This document shows positions 7,206-13,417 of a stretch of DNA of 15,374 nt, piece by piece (the stretch's first letter is position 1; each line of letters opens with the position of its first letter). The stretch is taken from positions 1-15,374 of the forward strand of contig PPDG01000293.1 of assembly GCA_002899795.1 (NCBI GenBank). Reading direction: 5' to 3'. Origin of the DNA: Desulfobacteraceae bacterium. GTDB lineage: Bacteria; Desulfobacterota; Syntrophobacteria; BM002. The notes under the pieces are model-generated. The model had not been told where the DNA came from and ran no database searches. It worked only from the letters and a program-made list of their open reading frames with translations. The position numbers and the translations under genes are program-made.

Positions 7206-8987
7206 TTACTCTTCCTTTTTCGGGGCCTTCTTCTTTGGCTCTTTCTCTTCCTCTTTTCCAAGCTCAAGTATGCGTTTGGCGTATTCCTTTTTCAAATTGT
7301 TAAGGTATTTCTTATCGATGGTCCCTTTCCAGGTGGTTATTTCGGTAAATCTCTTGGGGATCTTTACTGCTGCCGGATCAAAACCTGTGGCCAGCCTGAG
7401 TCGCCAGCGGAGTTTTTGAATATGCTGCGCCACCTGGTGCATATTGTCGGCCAGAGTTGTGTATCCCAGGGAATTCAGGCAATTTGCCAGCAACTCATCC
7501 GTATACACTTCACGGGCAAAAAGGCAGGCAACCATTGAGGTCAAGAGCACCCGGCCCTGTTCATCACGCAGCAGAAATTTCACCGCTTCTTCCACGTTCT
7601 TCTCTTCATGTTTCTGATCAAAAGAATAGCCGCCGCTGTCCAAGTGAGAATGCCTGAACCCCAGAGCCTGGGAAGTGAAAAAGACCTCGCCCGTGGCATA
7701 GCCCCCCATCTCCTGTCCCAGCACGCAGGCGAAATCTTCCCCGCCGTATTGCTCAGCTGCCTTCAAGGTTCCCTGCGCTAGAAGGCGATAGAAATCATTG
7801 GAACCCAATCCTAAATGTTGCATGGCCTCCTTGTATCCTGCGGCATCATCAAATTTCAGCGGTACCAGCGTCTCTTTCTCCGATATGATGCCCTTGTCCA
7901 ACGCTTCCGTTGCCCATGCCAGTGCTACCCCCGCCGACATCACGTCCAGACCCATTTTTTCTACCATGTCAATGATGCTAAGAACACTAAAGGCATTTGT
8001 CATCCCCAGCATGGAACCAGTGGCGAAGATTGGTTCGTGGTCATAGGAGACCTGGCGGTAGAGATATTGGTTGGGCTCCATGAACTTTTCGCGCACAAAA
8101 CCGATATGGATACAGCCCACGGGACATCCCGCGCAAGCGGTGTTGCGCAACAATGTATCGTCGGCAAAGGTTTCACCGGTGATGCCTTTAATGTTCGGAT
8201 CAGTGGTTTGCTGCAGGTTTTTGATGGGTAAAGCCTTGATCGCGTTCAGAACGGCCACGTTAACAGGGGTGCCCAGATTGTGATACTTGTCCATCATGTC
8301 GGTGGTGGTGAGTTGCTTGTGCACTTCCTCGAAGAGCTCTGCATACTCTTTGCCCTCAGGGAGGTCGAATACGCCATCGCCCTGAATCGCAATGGCCTTG
8401 AGATTCTTGCTTCCCATAACTGCACCACCGCCGAGTCTGCCGAAGTGACGGTAGGTATCCACCGTTATACATGCATAGGCTGAAAGGTTTTCTCCTGCTG
8501 GTCCGATACGAAAGATTGACCGATGGCCTGCGCCGCCAATCATCTTGCGAAGCATCTTTCCAGATCTCTGCAAGTCAATTCCCCGCATATAGTGAACGTC
8601 AATGAGCTCGAGATGGCGCGAGCCAATTGAGAGGCAACTTAGTCTTTCAGCCTTGCCGGTGACGACCAAGCCGTCCAGGTCAGCAAAGCGGAGGGAAAGG
8701 GCCGACCGCCCTCCGGCGTGGCTTTCTCCGTACTGGTTATGGTAGGGCGACTTGAAACCACACACGGTCTTACTCATGAGAGGGAAATAGCCGGTAAGTG
8801 GTCCGATGGTGAAAATGAGAGGCTGCTCCGGGTCGTCCCAAGGTTTGTCAGGGTGACCATATTTGTTAAACAGCAATGCTGCCAGCCCACTACCACCGGC
8901 CTCCGTATCACGACCTTCCAGCGTAACCACTTTACCCTTGCCGGTGGCGAGATCCACGGTGAGTATCCTGAAATGATCCCTGATCAT
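7206..8987 (-). CDS. Aldehyde:ferredoxin oxidoreductase family tungsten enzyme
   Basis: 593 residues of the AOR family, whose members hold a bis-pterin tungsten (or molybdenum) centre and one 4Fe-4S cluster and interconvert aldehydes and acids with low-potential electrons. The N-terminal domain shows GPLTGYFP (62-69), GPAGENLS (162-169) and GGGAVMGSKNLKAIAI (186-201), all strongly AOR-like. The cluster ligands are C285, C288 and C292 (CAGCPVGC) plus probably C488 near the C-terminus. H446/H448 in FRHSHLD are candidate pterin-side residues, not proven. A charged K/E tail ends the protein. No Tat signal, so cytoplasmic. The start overlaps the polyferredoxin stop by 4 bases (ATGA), with a strong AAGGAGGT 6 bases upstream, so the two are translationally coupled. 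The substrate cannot be read from sequence: a simple aldehyde, glyceraldehyde-3-phosphate (GAPOR-like) or an aromatic acid derivative (BamB-like) all remain open. Confidence 0.9.
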   Translation of the reverse strand: MIRDHFRILTVDLATGKGKVVTLEGRDTEAGGSGLAALLFNKYGHPDKPWDDPEQPLIFTIGPLTGYFPLMSKTVCGFKSPYHNQYGESHAGGRSALSLRFADLDGLVVTGKAERLSCLSIGSRHLELIDVHYMRGIDLQRSGKMLRKMIGGAGHRSIFRIGPAGENLSAYACITVDTYRHFGRLGGGAVMGSKNLKAIAIQGDGVFDLPEGKEYAELFEEVHKQLTTTDMMDKYHNLGTPVNVAVLNAIKALPIKNLQQTTDPNIKGITGETFADDTLLRNTACAGCPVGCIHIGFVREKFMEPNQYLYRQVSYDHEPIFATGSMLGMTNAFSVLSIIDMVEKMGLDVMSAGVALAWATEALDKGIISEKETLVPLKFDDAAGYKEAMQHLGLGSNDFYRLLAQGTLKAAEQYGGEDFACVLGQEMGGYATGEVFFTSQALGFRHSHLDSGGYSFDQKHEEKNVEEAVKFLLRDEQGRVLLTSMVACLFAREVYTDELLANCLNSLGYTTLADNMHQVAQHIQKLRWRLRLATGFDPAAVKIPKRFTEITTWKGTIDKKYLNNLKKEYAKRILELGKEEEKEPKKKAPKKEE

Positions 8988-9436
8988 GGGGCCACCTCCT
9001 TTCCCTCTTCTTCAGGTGAGGGCTCAGCCGGAACCTCCGCCATCTCCAAACAATCATGGGGGCAGAATGGCACACACTGTCCGCAGTGGATGCAGACAAA
9101 GGGCTCGGTAGTGGCGTCAAGGTAAATGGCGTCAACAGGGCATGCCGCGGCACATTCTCCGCACTGTATGCAGAGTTTCCTTTTGACAAGCACCCCTCCG
9201 CCTTTGCGTTGGAAAAAGGCGCCTGTAGGGCAGGCCAGTGCACAAGGCGCTGGATTGCAGGCAAGACAAGGCTTTGACTCAAAACCAGTTGATAAGCCGC
9301 CTGATGACACAATTCGAATACCCGCCGTGTCCCAAGACAACCGCTTGTTCACCAGCCGGGCACAGGCCAATGAGCAAGCGTGACAGCCGATGCACCGCTC
9401 CATGTGTGGGGTTGTAAGAATCTTTGCGGTTTTCAT
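8984..9436 (-). CDS. Four-cluster [4Fe-4S] polyferredoxin subunit (AorA/HydN/HycB-like)
   Basis: A 150-residue cytoplasmic electron carrier. Four cysteine quartets are visible: C15/C18/C21/C25, C57/C60/C65/C69, C89/C92/C95/C99 and C115/C118/C121/C125, each a likely [4Fe-4S] set; C129 is an extra cysteine. The second quartet has the CxxC-x4-C spacing common in HycB/DmsB-type subunits. An acidic, proline-rich tail of about 20 residues ends the protein. A GAGGAG ribosome site lies 5 bases before the ATG. The 4-base overlap with the AOR gene makes it the probable electron partner of that enzyme, as in AorA-AorB or BamC-BamB pairs. It also resembles HydN, which accompanies FdhF-type formate dehydrogenases, and such a gene lies just upstream, so it may serve both. 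Confidence 0.9.
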   Translation of the reverse strand: MKTAKILTTPHMERCIGCHACSLACARLVNKRLSWDTAGIRIVSSGGLSTGFESKPCLACNPAPCALACPTGAFFQRKGGGVLVKRKLCIQCGECAAACPVDAIYLDATTEPFVCIHCGQCVPFCPHDCLEMAEVPAEPSPEEEGKEVAP

Positions 9437-9481
9437 GTGAACTCCTCTTCATCTGTTATTAGCTGAGTAGGCATTGTCTTC

Positions 9482-9597
9482 GTAGGGGAGGGGTTTACCT
9501 GCCCGCCATCGCTCTCGCTCAGGCGAGGCGGGCGGGTCCCCTCCCGCCGAGCCCCTCAAAATAACCGCTGCCGGGCGGGGGTAAACCCCGCCCCTAC
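9482..9597. repeat. 116-base MITE-like element with 18-base terminal inverted repeats
   Basis: The ends GTAGGGGAGGGGTTTACC (9482-9499) and GGTAAACCCCGCCCCTAC (9580-9597) are reverse complements with one mismatch. Inside, 9498-9538 is an inverted copy of bases 69-110: 22 bases match exactly (9517-9538 with 69-90), as do 13 more (9498-9510 with 98-110). There is no coding capacity. No clear target-site duplication was seen at the borders. Confidence 0.65.
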
Positions 9598-9630
9598 ATT
9601 TTCGATTTAACCCAAACCACCGCTTTCGTC

Positions 9631-9664
9631 ATTCCGGAATTCGCCGAAGGCGGATATCCGGAAT
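9631..9664. repeat. Long imperfect palindrome, dRS3-related
   Basis: ATTCCGG (9631-9637) and CCGGAAT (9658-9664) form the outer stem, with ATTCGCC and GGCGGAT inside and an unpaired position. It is followed by a CCAG. Its reverse complement resembles the repeat at 9690-9719, so the two are opposed copies with the left one expanded. Confidence 0.5.
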
Positions 9665-9695
9665 CCAGAAAAACAGAATGCTTAATGATGCCTGG

Positions 9696-9715
9696 ATTCC
9701 CGCCTTCGCGGGAAT
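9696..9715. repeat. dRS3-type repeat, ATTCCC-N8-GGGAAT
   Basis: ATTCCC (9696-9701), eight bases, then GGGAAT (9710-9715). This is the form of the Neisseria dRS3 repeat, and the N8 core GCCTTCGC extends the stem. Similar repeats are common in environmental bacteria, so it need not indicate Neisseria. Confidence 0.6.
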
Positions 9716-9758
9716 GACAAACAAGAGACTTGCTTTGGGATTTAACCAGCAGCAACCT

Positions 9759-9814
9759 GAAATCCCACATCCCACATCTCAAATCCGAAATCCACAATCC
9801 GAAATCCGCAATCG
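9759..9814. repeat. Eight-unit heptamer array downstream of the formate dehydrogenase gene
   Basis: Eight consecutive 7-base units: GAAATCC three times, with CACATCC, CACATCT, CAAATCC, ACAATCC and GCAATCG. An ATC at unit positions 4-6 is kept in all eight. It ends 20 bases before the formate dehydrogenase stop codon. Confidence 0.72.
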
Positions 9815-9834
9815 AATTACTCCATCACTCCGCT

Positions 9835-11889
9835 TTAACAGACAAACCTCTCTATCCTCGCCGGGATAACCTTCAAAGCCGGCATTCTGGCATGGGGGTC
9901 CAATGGCACTGCACTCATCAATGTATTTACATTTGGCTTGTCAAAGTGAATGGGGATGAAAAGGTATCCACTTGATACCTCCTCGGTAACCGCCAACTTT
10001 GTGGTTATGGTGCCGTAAGGGCTCGTCACTCGGACCTGGTCGCCGTCGGCAAGGGCTGATTTCCCGGCATCGTCGGGGTGAATTTGTACAAATGATTCAG
10101 ATGCCACCTTCATGAGCCTTTTTGACCGCCTCGACATCTCCCCGGTATTGAAGTGAGCAAGCAAACGTCCTGTAATAAGGACGTAAGGGTACTCAGCCGT
10201 TGGTTCCATAAGGCTTTGGGGAAGACGAGCGGGAATAAATCTCGCCCGTCTGTCACTAAAAGCAAAGCCGTCGTCGTAAAGGGCTGGCGTACCAGGATGG
10301 GATTCGTCATAGCAAGGCCAGAAGATGCCTCCCATTTCCTTCAACCTGCTGTAGGTCACACCGCTAAAAATAGGTGCCGCCTGCCGAATTTCTTCCCAAA
10401 TTGCCTCCGTTGAACGGTAATCCCAGTTATGTCCCATGGCGTTCGCCATCTGCTGAATGATCTTCCAGTCCTCTCTCGCCTCTCCCGGTGGTTTGAGACC
10501 ATCAGAAGTGTGTTGGATCCGTCTAGCCGCGTTTGTATATGTTCCCTCCTTCTCACCAACCACGGCGGCGGGCAGAACTATATGCGCATGCTTTGCCGTC
10601 TTGGTTAGAAAGATGTCTTGCACTATAAGAAGTTCCAGCCGCTGCATCATCCAGGAGACAAAACTCGACTGGGGCTCTGACATGACAGGATTTTCCCCCA
10701 CTACGTATAAAGCTCGGATTTTACCGGAGGCTATCTCGTGAATCATCTCTGGGGCAGCCAGCCCAGGGTTGGCCGATATCTCTCTGTCCCATATTGCTCC
10801 CAGATGAAGCCGTGCCGCCTCATCATCAACCGACATGTGCCCTGGCAATAGATTCGGCAGCGCTCCCAGGTCACACGCACCTTGAACATTATTCTGGCCG
10901 CGCAAGGGTGCCACACCGCATCCGGCTTTGCCAATGTTGCCGGTGAGCAGGGCCAGATCAATGAGGGCAGAAACGTTGTCGGTACCGTGGGCATGTTGCG
11001 TTAGTCCCATTCCCCAGATGAAAATAGTCTTCCTGCCGCGGATCAGCTCAGCCGCCTTGTTTAAATCCGCACGCTTCACCCCGGCCCTTTTACAGGCATC
11101 TTTTACGTCAACTTCCTCCAGGTATTTCAACGTTGCATCAAAGCCGATGGTGCGAGATCTACAGAAATCCTCATCATGCCAGCCTTTGGAATAGATGATT
11201 TTACCCAGGGCGTTGATCCAGAAAATATCGGTGCCGGGTCTTACCTTGAGGTGAACTTTGGCGTCCTTAGCCAAACCAGTGGTCCTTGGATCTACCAGAA
11301 TGAGGTTAATTTCACCCTTTTTGGCCCTCTTTCTCAGTCTTTGCCAGATAATCGGGTGGGTGGCACTCGTATGAGCCCCAACCAGGACTACGGTTTCGGT
11401 GGCCATGCCGTCCCGGTAAAAGGTGCTCACCGCTCCGAAGCCTAACTGTTTTTTGAGGGCTACCTCCGAGGGACCGTGACATAACCGGGCGCAGTTGTCT
11501 ATGTTGTTATTACCGATGACAACGCGCTGAAACTTTTGGGTGAGATAGATCTCCTCGTTGAGAATCTTGCTGCTCGAGAGCATTCCCACTCGGCCCCGTC
11601 CGTACTTTTTGATGACCTTTTTCAATTCTCTGGCGGCTCGACCGATGGCCTCATCCCAGGTAGCTTTCACCAGCTTGCCCCCCTTGCGGATAAGGGGGTG
11701 TGTGAGCCGTTCTTTGCTGGTCACAAGTTCATGGATGGCAAAACCTTTGACGCAAAGGTACTTGTCATTCAATGTCTTGTTTCTGCCGGAAGCGCTGCTC
11801 TTGACCGGAATTCCCTTATCGTCAAGCTGCAACTCCAGGTTGCAGCCCACCCCGCAGTATGGACATATGATGGGGACTGAATTAGACAT
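9835..11889 (-). CDS. fdhF: Cytoplasmic formate dehydrogenase catalytic subunit (FdhF-like, cysteine form)
   Basis: A molybdopterin oxidoreductase that most likely oxidises formate to CO2, or reduces CO2. Numbered from the chosen ATG (684 residues): CPYCGVGC with C9, C12, C16 and C46 binds one [4Fe-4S] cluster; NCARLCHGPS holds C137 where E. coli FdhF has selenocysteine, followed by H138; RGQNNVQGACDLGALP is the formate dehydrogenase signature with the active-site arginine. The C-terminal pterin-binding domain begins around residue 560 and includes VLITGR. There is no Tat signal or N-terminal ferredoxin extension, so it is a soluble FdhF-type enzyme. The ATG at 11889 is preceded 5 bases upstream by AAGGAG; the GTG at 11895 overlaps that site. 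A polyferredoxin gene follows and is a possible partner. Other CISM-family substrates are less likely given the signature. Confidence 0.9.
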   Translation of the reverse strand: MSNSVPIICPYCGVGCNLELQLDDKGIPVKSSASGRNKTLNDKYLCVKGFAIHELVTSKERLTHPLIRKGGKLVKATWDEAIGRAARELKKVIKKYGRGRVGMLSSSKILNEEIYLTQKFQRVVIGNNNIDNCARLCHGPSEVALKKQLGFGAVSTFYRDGMATETVVLVGAHTSATHPIIWQRLRKRAKKGEINLILVDPRTTGLAKDAKVHLKVRPGTDIFWINALGKIIYSKGWHDEDFCRSRTIGFDATLKYLEEVDVKDACKRAGVKRADLNKAAELIRGRKTIFIWGMGLTQHAHGTDNVSALIDLALLTGNIGKAGCGVAPLRGQNNVQGACDLGALPNLLPGHMSVDDEAARLHLGAIWDREISANPGLAAPEMIHEIASGKIRALYVVGENPVMSEPQSSFVSWMMQRLELLIVQDIFLTKTAKHAHIVLPAAVVGEKEGTYTNAARRIQHTSDGLKPPGEAREDWKIIQQMANAMGHNWDYRSTEAIWEEIRQAAPIFSGVTYSRLKEMGGIFWPCYDESHPGTPALYDDGFAFSDRRARFIPARLPQSLMEPTAEYPYVLITGRLLAHFNTGEMSRRSKRLMKVASESFVQIHPDDAGKSALADGDQVRVTSPYGTITTKLAVTEEVSSGYLFIPIHFDKPNVNTLMSAVPLDPHARMPALKVIPARIERFVC

Positions 11890-11894
11890 CAACA

Positions 11895-11900
11895 CTCCTT
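11895..11900 (-). promoter_or_regulatory. Ribosome binding site that decides the fdhF start
   Basis: The minus strand reads AAGGAG, 5 bases before the ATG at 11889. A GTG whose first base is 11895 would lie inside this site, so the two-residue longer form is unlikely. Confidence 0.6.
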
Positions 11901-11904
11901 CCTC

Positions 11905-11943
11905 AATCTGCCTCCAATCTGCAATCTTAAATCTACAATCTAC
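11905..11943. repeat. AATCTNN heptamer array filling the ackA-fdhF spacer and overlapping the ackA stop codon
   Basis: AATCTGC (11905-11911), a four-base interruption, then AATCTGC, AATCTTA, AATCTAC and AATCTAC in 7-base phase. The last unit covers the complement of the ackA stop codon (11940-11942). Apart from the fdhF ribosome site, this array is essentially the whole 50-base spacer. Confidence 0.7.
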
Positions 11944-13172
11944 TTGAATCCTTTGGATTCAAGTAATTCCTTCGTCTGCTGAGCAATCTCCAGTTCCTCA
12001 TTGGTCGGAATCACAAATAAGGCGACCGAACTCTCGGGCTTATTGATTTGCAGTGGCCCCTCGTGTTCTTGTTTGTTTTTTTTCGGATCGAGTACAATTC
12101 CAAGCCGCTCTAATTTTTCGCAACACCGTTCCCGGATCTCGATATCGTGTTCGCCAATGCCAGCGGTGAAGACGAGACCGTCCAGATGACCCAATATGGC
12201 AGAATAGTTTCCAATGTATTTTTTTATTCGATATACGAACATATCCAGGGCCAACTGAGCTCGCATATCTCCTTCCGTCGCCTTTCTGTGAATGTCTCGC
12301 ATGTCATTGAGACCGCAAATCCCTTTAAGCCCGCTTTCATGAGTGAGAACATGATCCAATTCCTCAATGGTCATATCATTGCTCTTGGCCAGGTAGATTA
12401 TAATTCCAGGATCGATATTGCCGGAGCGCGTTCCCATAATGATTCCCGCCACTGGAGTCATCCCCATGGAAGTGTCAACGCTCCTTCCCCTTTCAATGGC
12501 GCAGGTGCTGGCACCGCTGCCTAGATGTATGGTCATCAGGTTCAATTCATCCAAGGGTCTGCCCATGAGTTTGGCCGCCTCTTTGGCCACATATTTGTGC
12601 GAGGTGCCGTGAAAGCCGTAACGTCGAACCCCCAGTTCTTCGTAGTACTCGTACGGCAGTGAGTAGTGAAAGGCGTGAGGTGGCATAGTCTGATGAAAGG
12701 CCGTGTCAAAGACTGCCACCTGCTGTGTTTGAGGCATAAGAGTCTGGGCAACCCGAATACCCATCAAATTGGCGGGATTGTGCAGCGGGGCGAGGGGAAT
12801 GTTTTCCTCAATGGCCCGGATAACCTCATCGTTTATCAAGACGGGTTCATGAAATCTTTCCCCTCCATGCACCACGCGGTGGCCAACTGCGAGGATTTCA
12901 GCAGCATCCTCTATGACCCCATGGTCTTTGTCGGTAAGCAGACTTACGATGGTATTCATGCCTGCTTTATGATCTGGAATAGGTTCTTGCTTGACGATCG
13001 TCAGTTCTTCTTCCGTGTCGGGAGACTTATTGTGGGTGACCTTCCCCTGGGGTTCACCAATACGCTCGGCAAGGCCCGAGACCATGGCCACCTCGTCTTC
13101 CATGTCAAATAATTGGTACTTGATGGAGGAGCTCCCACAATTTATGACCAGGATCTTCATTTTTGTTTCCAT
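11940..13172 (-). CDS. ackA: Acetate kinase
   Basis: Transfers phosphate between acetyl phosphate and ADP, yielding acetate and ATP, in the cytoplasm. The 410-residue length is normal. NCGSSSIKYQ carries N11; HRVVHGGE has R99; FDTAFH gives D156; RYGFHGTSH gives H188; MGTRSGNIDPG gives R249; FTAGIGEHD (335-343) is the phosphate-loop signature; PTNEELEIA carries the metal-binding E392. All known catalytic positions are present. I chose the ATG at 13172 because GAGAGG lies 8 bases upstream; the internal ATG at 13160 has the more usual MKILVINCG beginning but a poor ribosome site. It lies 245 bases downstream of pta, the classic pair for substrate-level phosphorylation or, in reverse, acetate activation. 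Confidence 0.97.
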   Translation of the reverse strand: METKMKILVINCGSSSIKYQLFDMEDEVAMVSGLAERIGEPQGKVTHNKSPDTEEELTIVKQEPIPDHKAGMNTIVSLLTDKDHGVIEDAAEILAVGHRVVHGGERFHEPVLINDEVIRAIEENIPLAPLHNPANLMGIRVAQTLMPQTQQVAVFDTAFHQTMPPHAFHYSLPYEYYEELGVRRYGFHGTSHKYVAKEAAKLMGRPLDELNLMTIHLGSGASTCAIERGRSVDTSMGMTPVAGIIMGTRSGNIDPGIIIYLAKSNDMTIEELDHVLTHESGLKGICGLNDMRDIHRKATEGDMRAQLALDMFVYRIKKYIGNYSAILGHLDGLVFTAGIGEHDIEIRERCCEKLERLGIVLDPKKNKQEHEGPLQINKPESSVALFVIPTNEELEIAQQTKELLESKGFK

Positions 13173-13180
13173 TTCATTGA

Positions 13181-13186
13181 CCTCTC
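13181..13186 (-). promoter_or_regulatory. Ribosome binding site supporting the longer ackA start
   Basis: The minus strand reads GAGAGG, 8 bases before the ATG at 13172. The alternative ATG at 13160 has only an A-rich leader in front of it, so the four-residue METK extension is probably real. Confidence 0.5.
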
Positions 13187-13187
13187 A

Positions 13188-13222
13188 ACATCCCACATCC
13201 CAAATCAGCAATCCGAAATCTG
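13188..13222. repeat. Five-unit heptamer array upstream of the ackA ribosome site
   Basis: Units ACATCCC twice, then AAATCAG, CAATCCG and AAATCTG. The array sits immediately upstream of the ackA ribosome binding site. It is of the same broad AATC type as the arrays after fdhF and ackA. Confidence 0.65.
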
Positions 13223-13227
13223 TCAGA

Positions 13228-13276
13228 GCAACCTCCCCTCCGGGGCGTAGGCCCCTATAGGCCGGAGGCCGGTTGC
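13228..13276. repeat. GC-rich imperfect hairpin between pta and ackA
   Basis: GCAACC (13228-13233) pairs with GGTTGC (13271-13276), and CTCCGG (13238-13243) with CCGGAG (13262-13267), separated by a small internal loop. The apex includes the palindrome CCTATAGG (13254-13261). There is no T-tract on the minus strand. Confidence 0.45.
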
Positions 13277-13306
13277 GATACAAGGGAATCATTACATCCT
13301 CCTATC

Positions 13307-13321
13307 GCAAGCAAAGCTTGC
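13307..13321. repeat. Short perfect hairpin GCAAGC-AAA-GCTTGC
   Basis: A six-base stem (13307-13312 with 13316-13321) around AAA. The surrounding sequence (CTCCTATC before it, CTCCTACAGG after it) resembles REP-type hairpins by eye only. Confidence 0.4.
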
Positions 13322-13360
13322 TCCTACAGGAGTTGTTATAGTAAGTGCTGTTAATTTTTT

Positions 13361-13417
13361 CCTTGTGCCCTACGCCTTGTGCCTTGCGCCTTTCATCAAT
13401 CTGCAATCCAAAATCTC
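13361..13417. repeat. Two consecutive heptamer arrays abutting the pta stop codon
   Basis: Bases 13361-13395 hold five units of CCTTGTG type (CCTTGTG, CCCTACG, CCTTGTG, CCTTGCG, CCTTTCA). After one base, 13397-13417 holds three units of AATC type (CAATCTG, CAATCCA, AAATCTC) that end on the base before the complement of the pta stop codon (13418-13420). Confidence 0.68.

Larger units (their letters stand above)
9437..9834. other. 398-base spacer filled with repeats, between formate dehydrogenase and polyferredoxin genes
   Basis: No gene is seen. From left to right: the polyferredoxin ribosome site, a MITE-like element (9482-9597), two opposed dRS3-type repeats (9631-9664 and 9696-9715) and an eight-unit heptamer array (9759-9814). 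GATTTAACC occurs as a 9-base direct repeat at 9604-9612 and 9739-9747 around the dRS3-type pair, which could be a duplication mark or chance. The spacer may hold a promoter for the polyferredoxin/AOR pair, but none is obvious. Confidence 0.7.

Noticed and set aside
7061..7267. Minus-strand 68-codon open frame across the AOR 3' end
   Set aside because: It overlaps the end of the AOR gene in another frame and continues into the C/G-rich hairpin repeats; its Arg/Lys/Pro-rich product reflects the repeats.
8932..9312. Minus-strand 126-codon open frame over the polyferredoxin gene
   Set aside because: It lies in another frame of the polyferredoxin gene, whose sixteen-cysteine pattern and ribosome site show the true frame.
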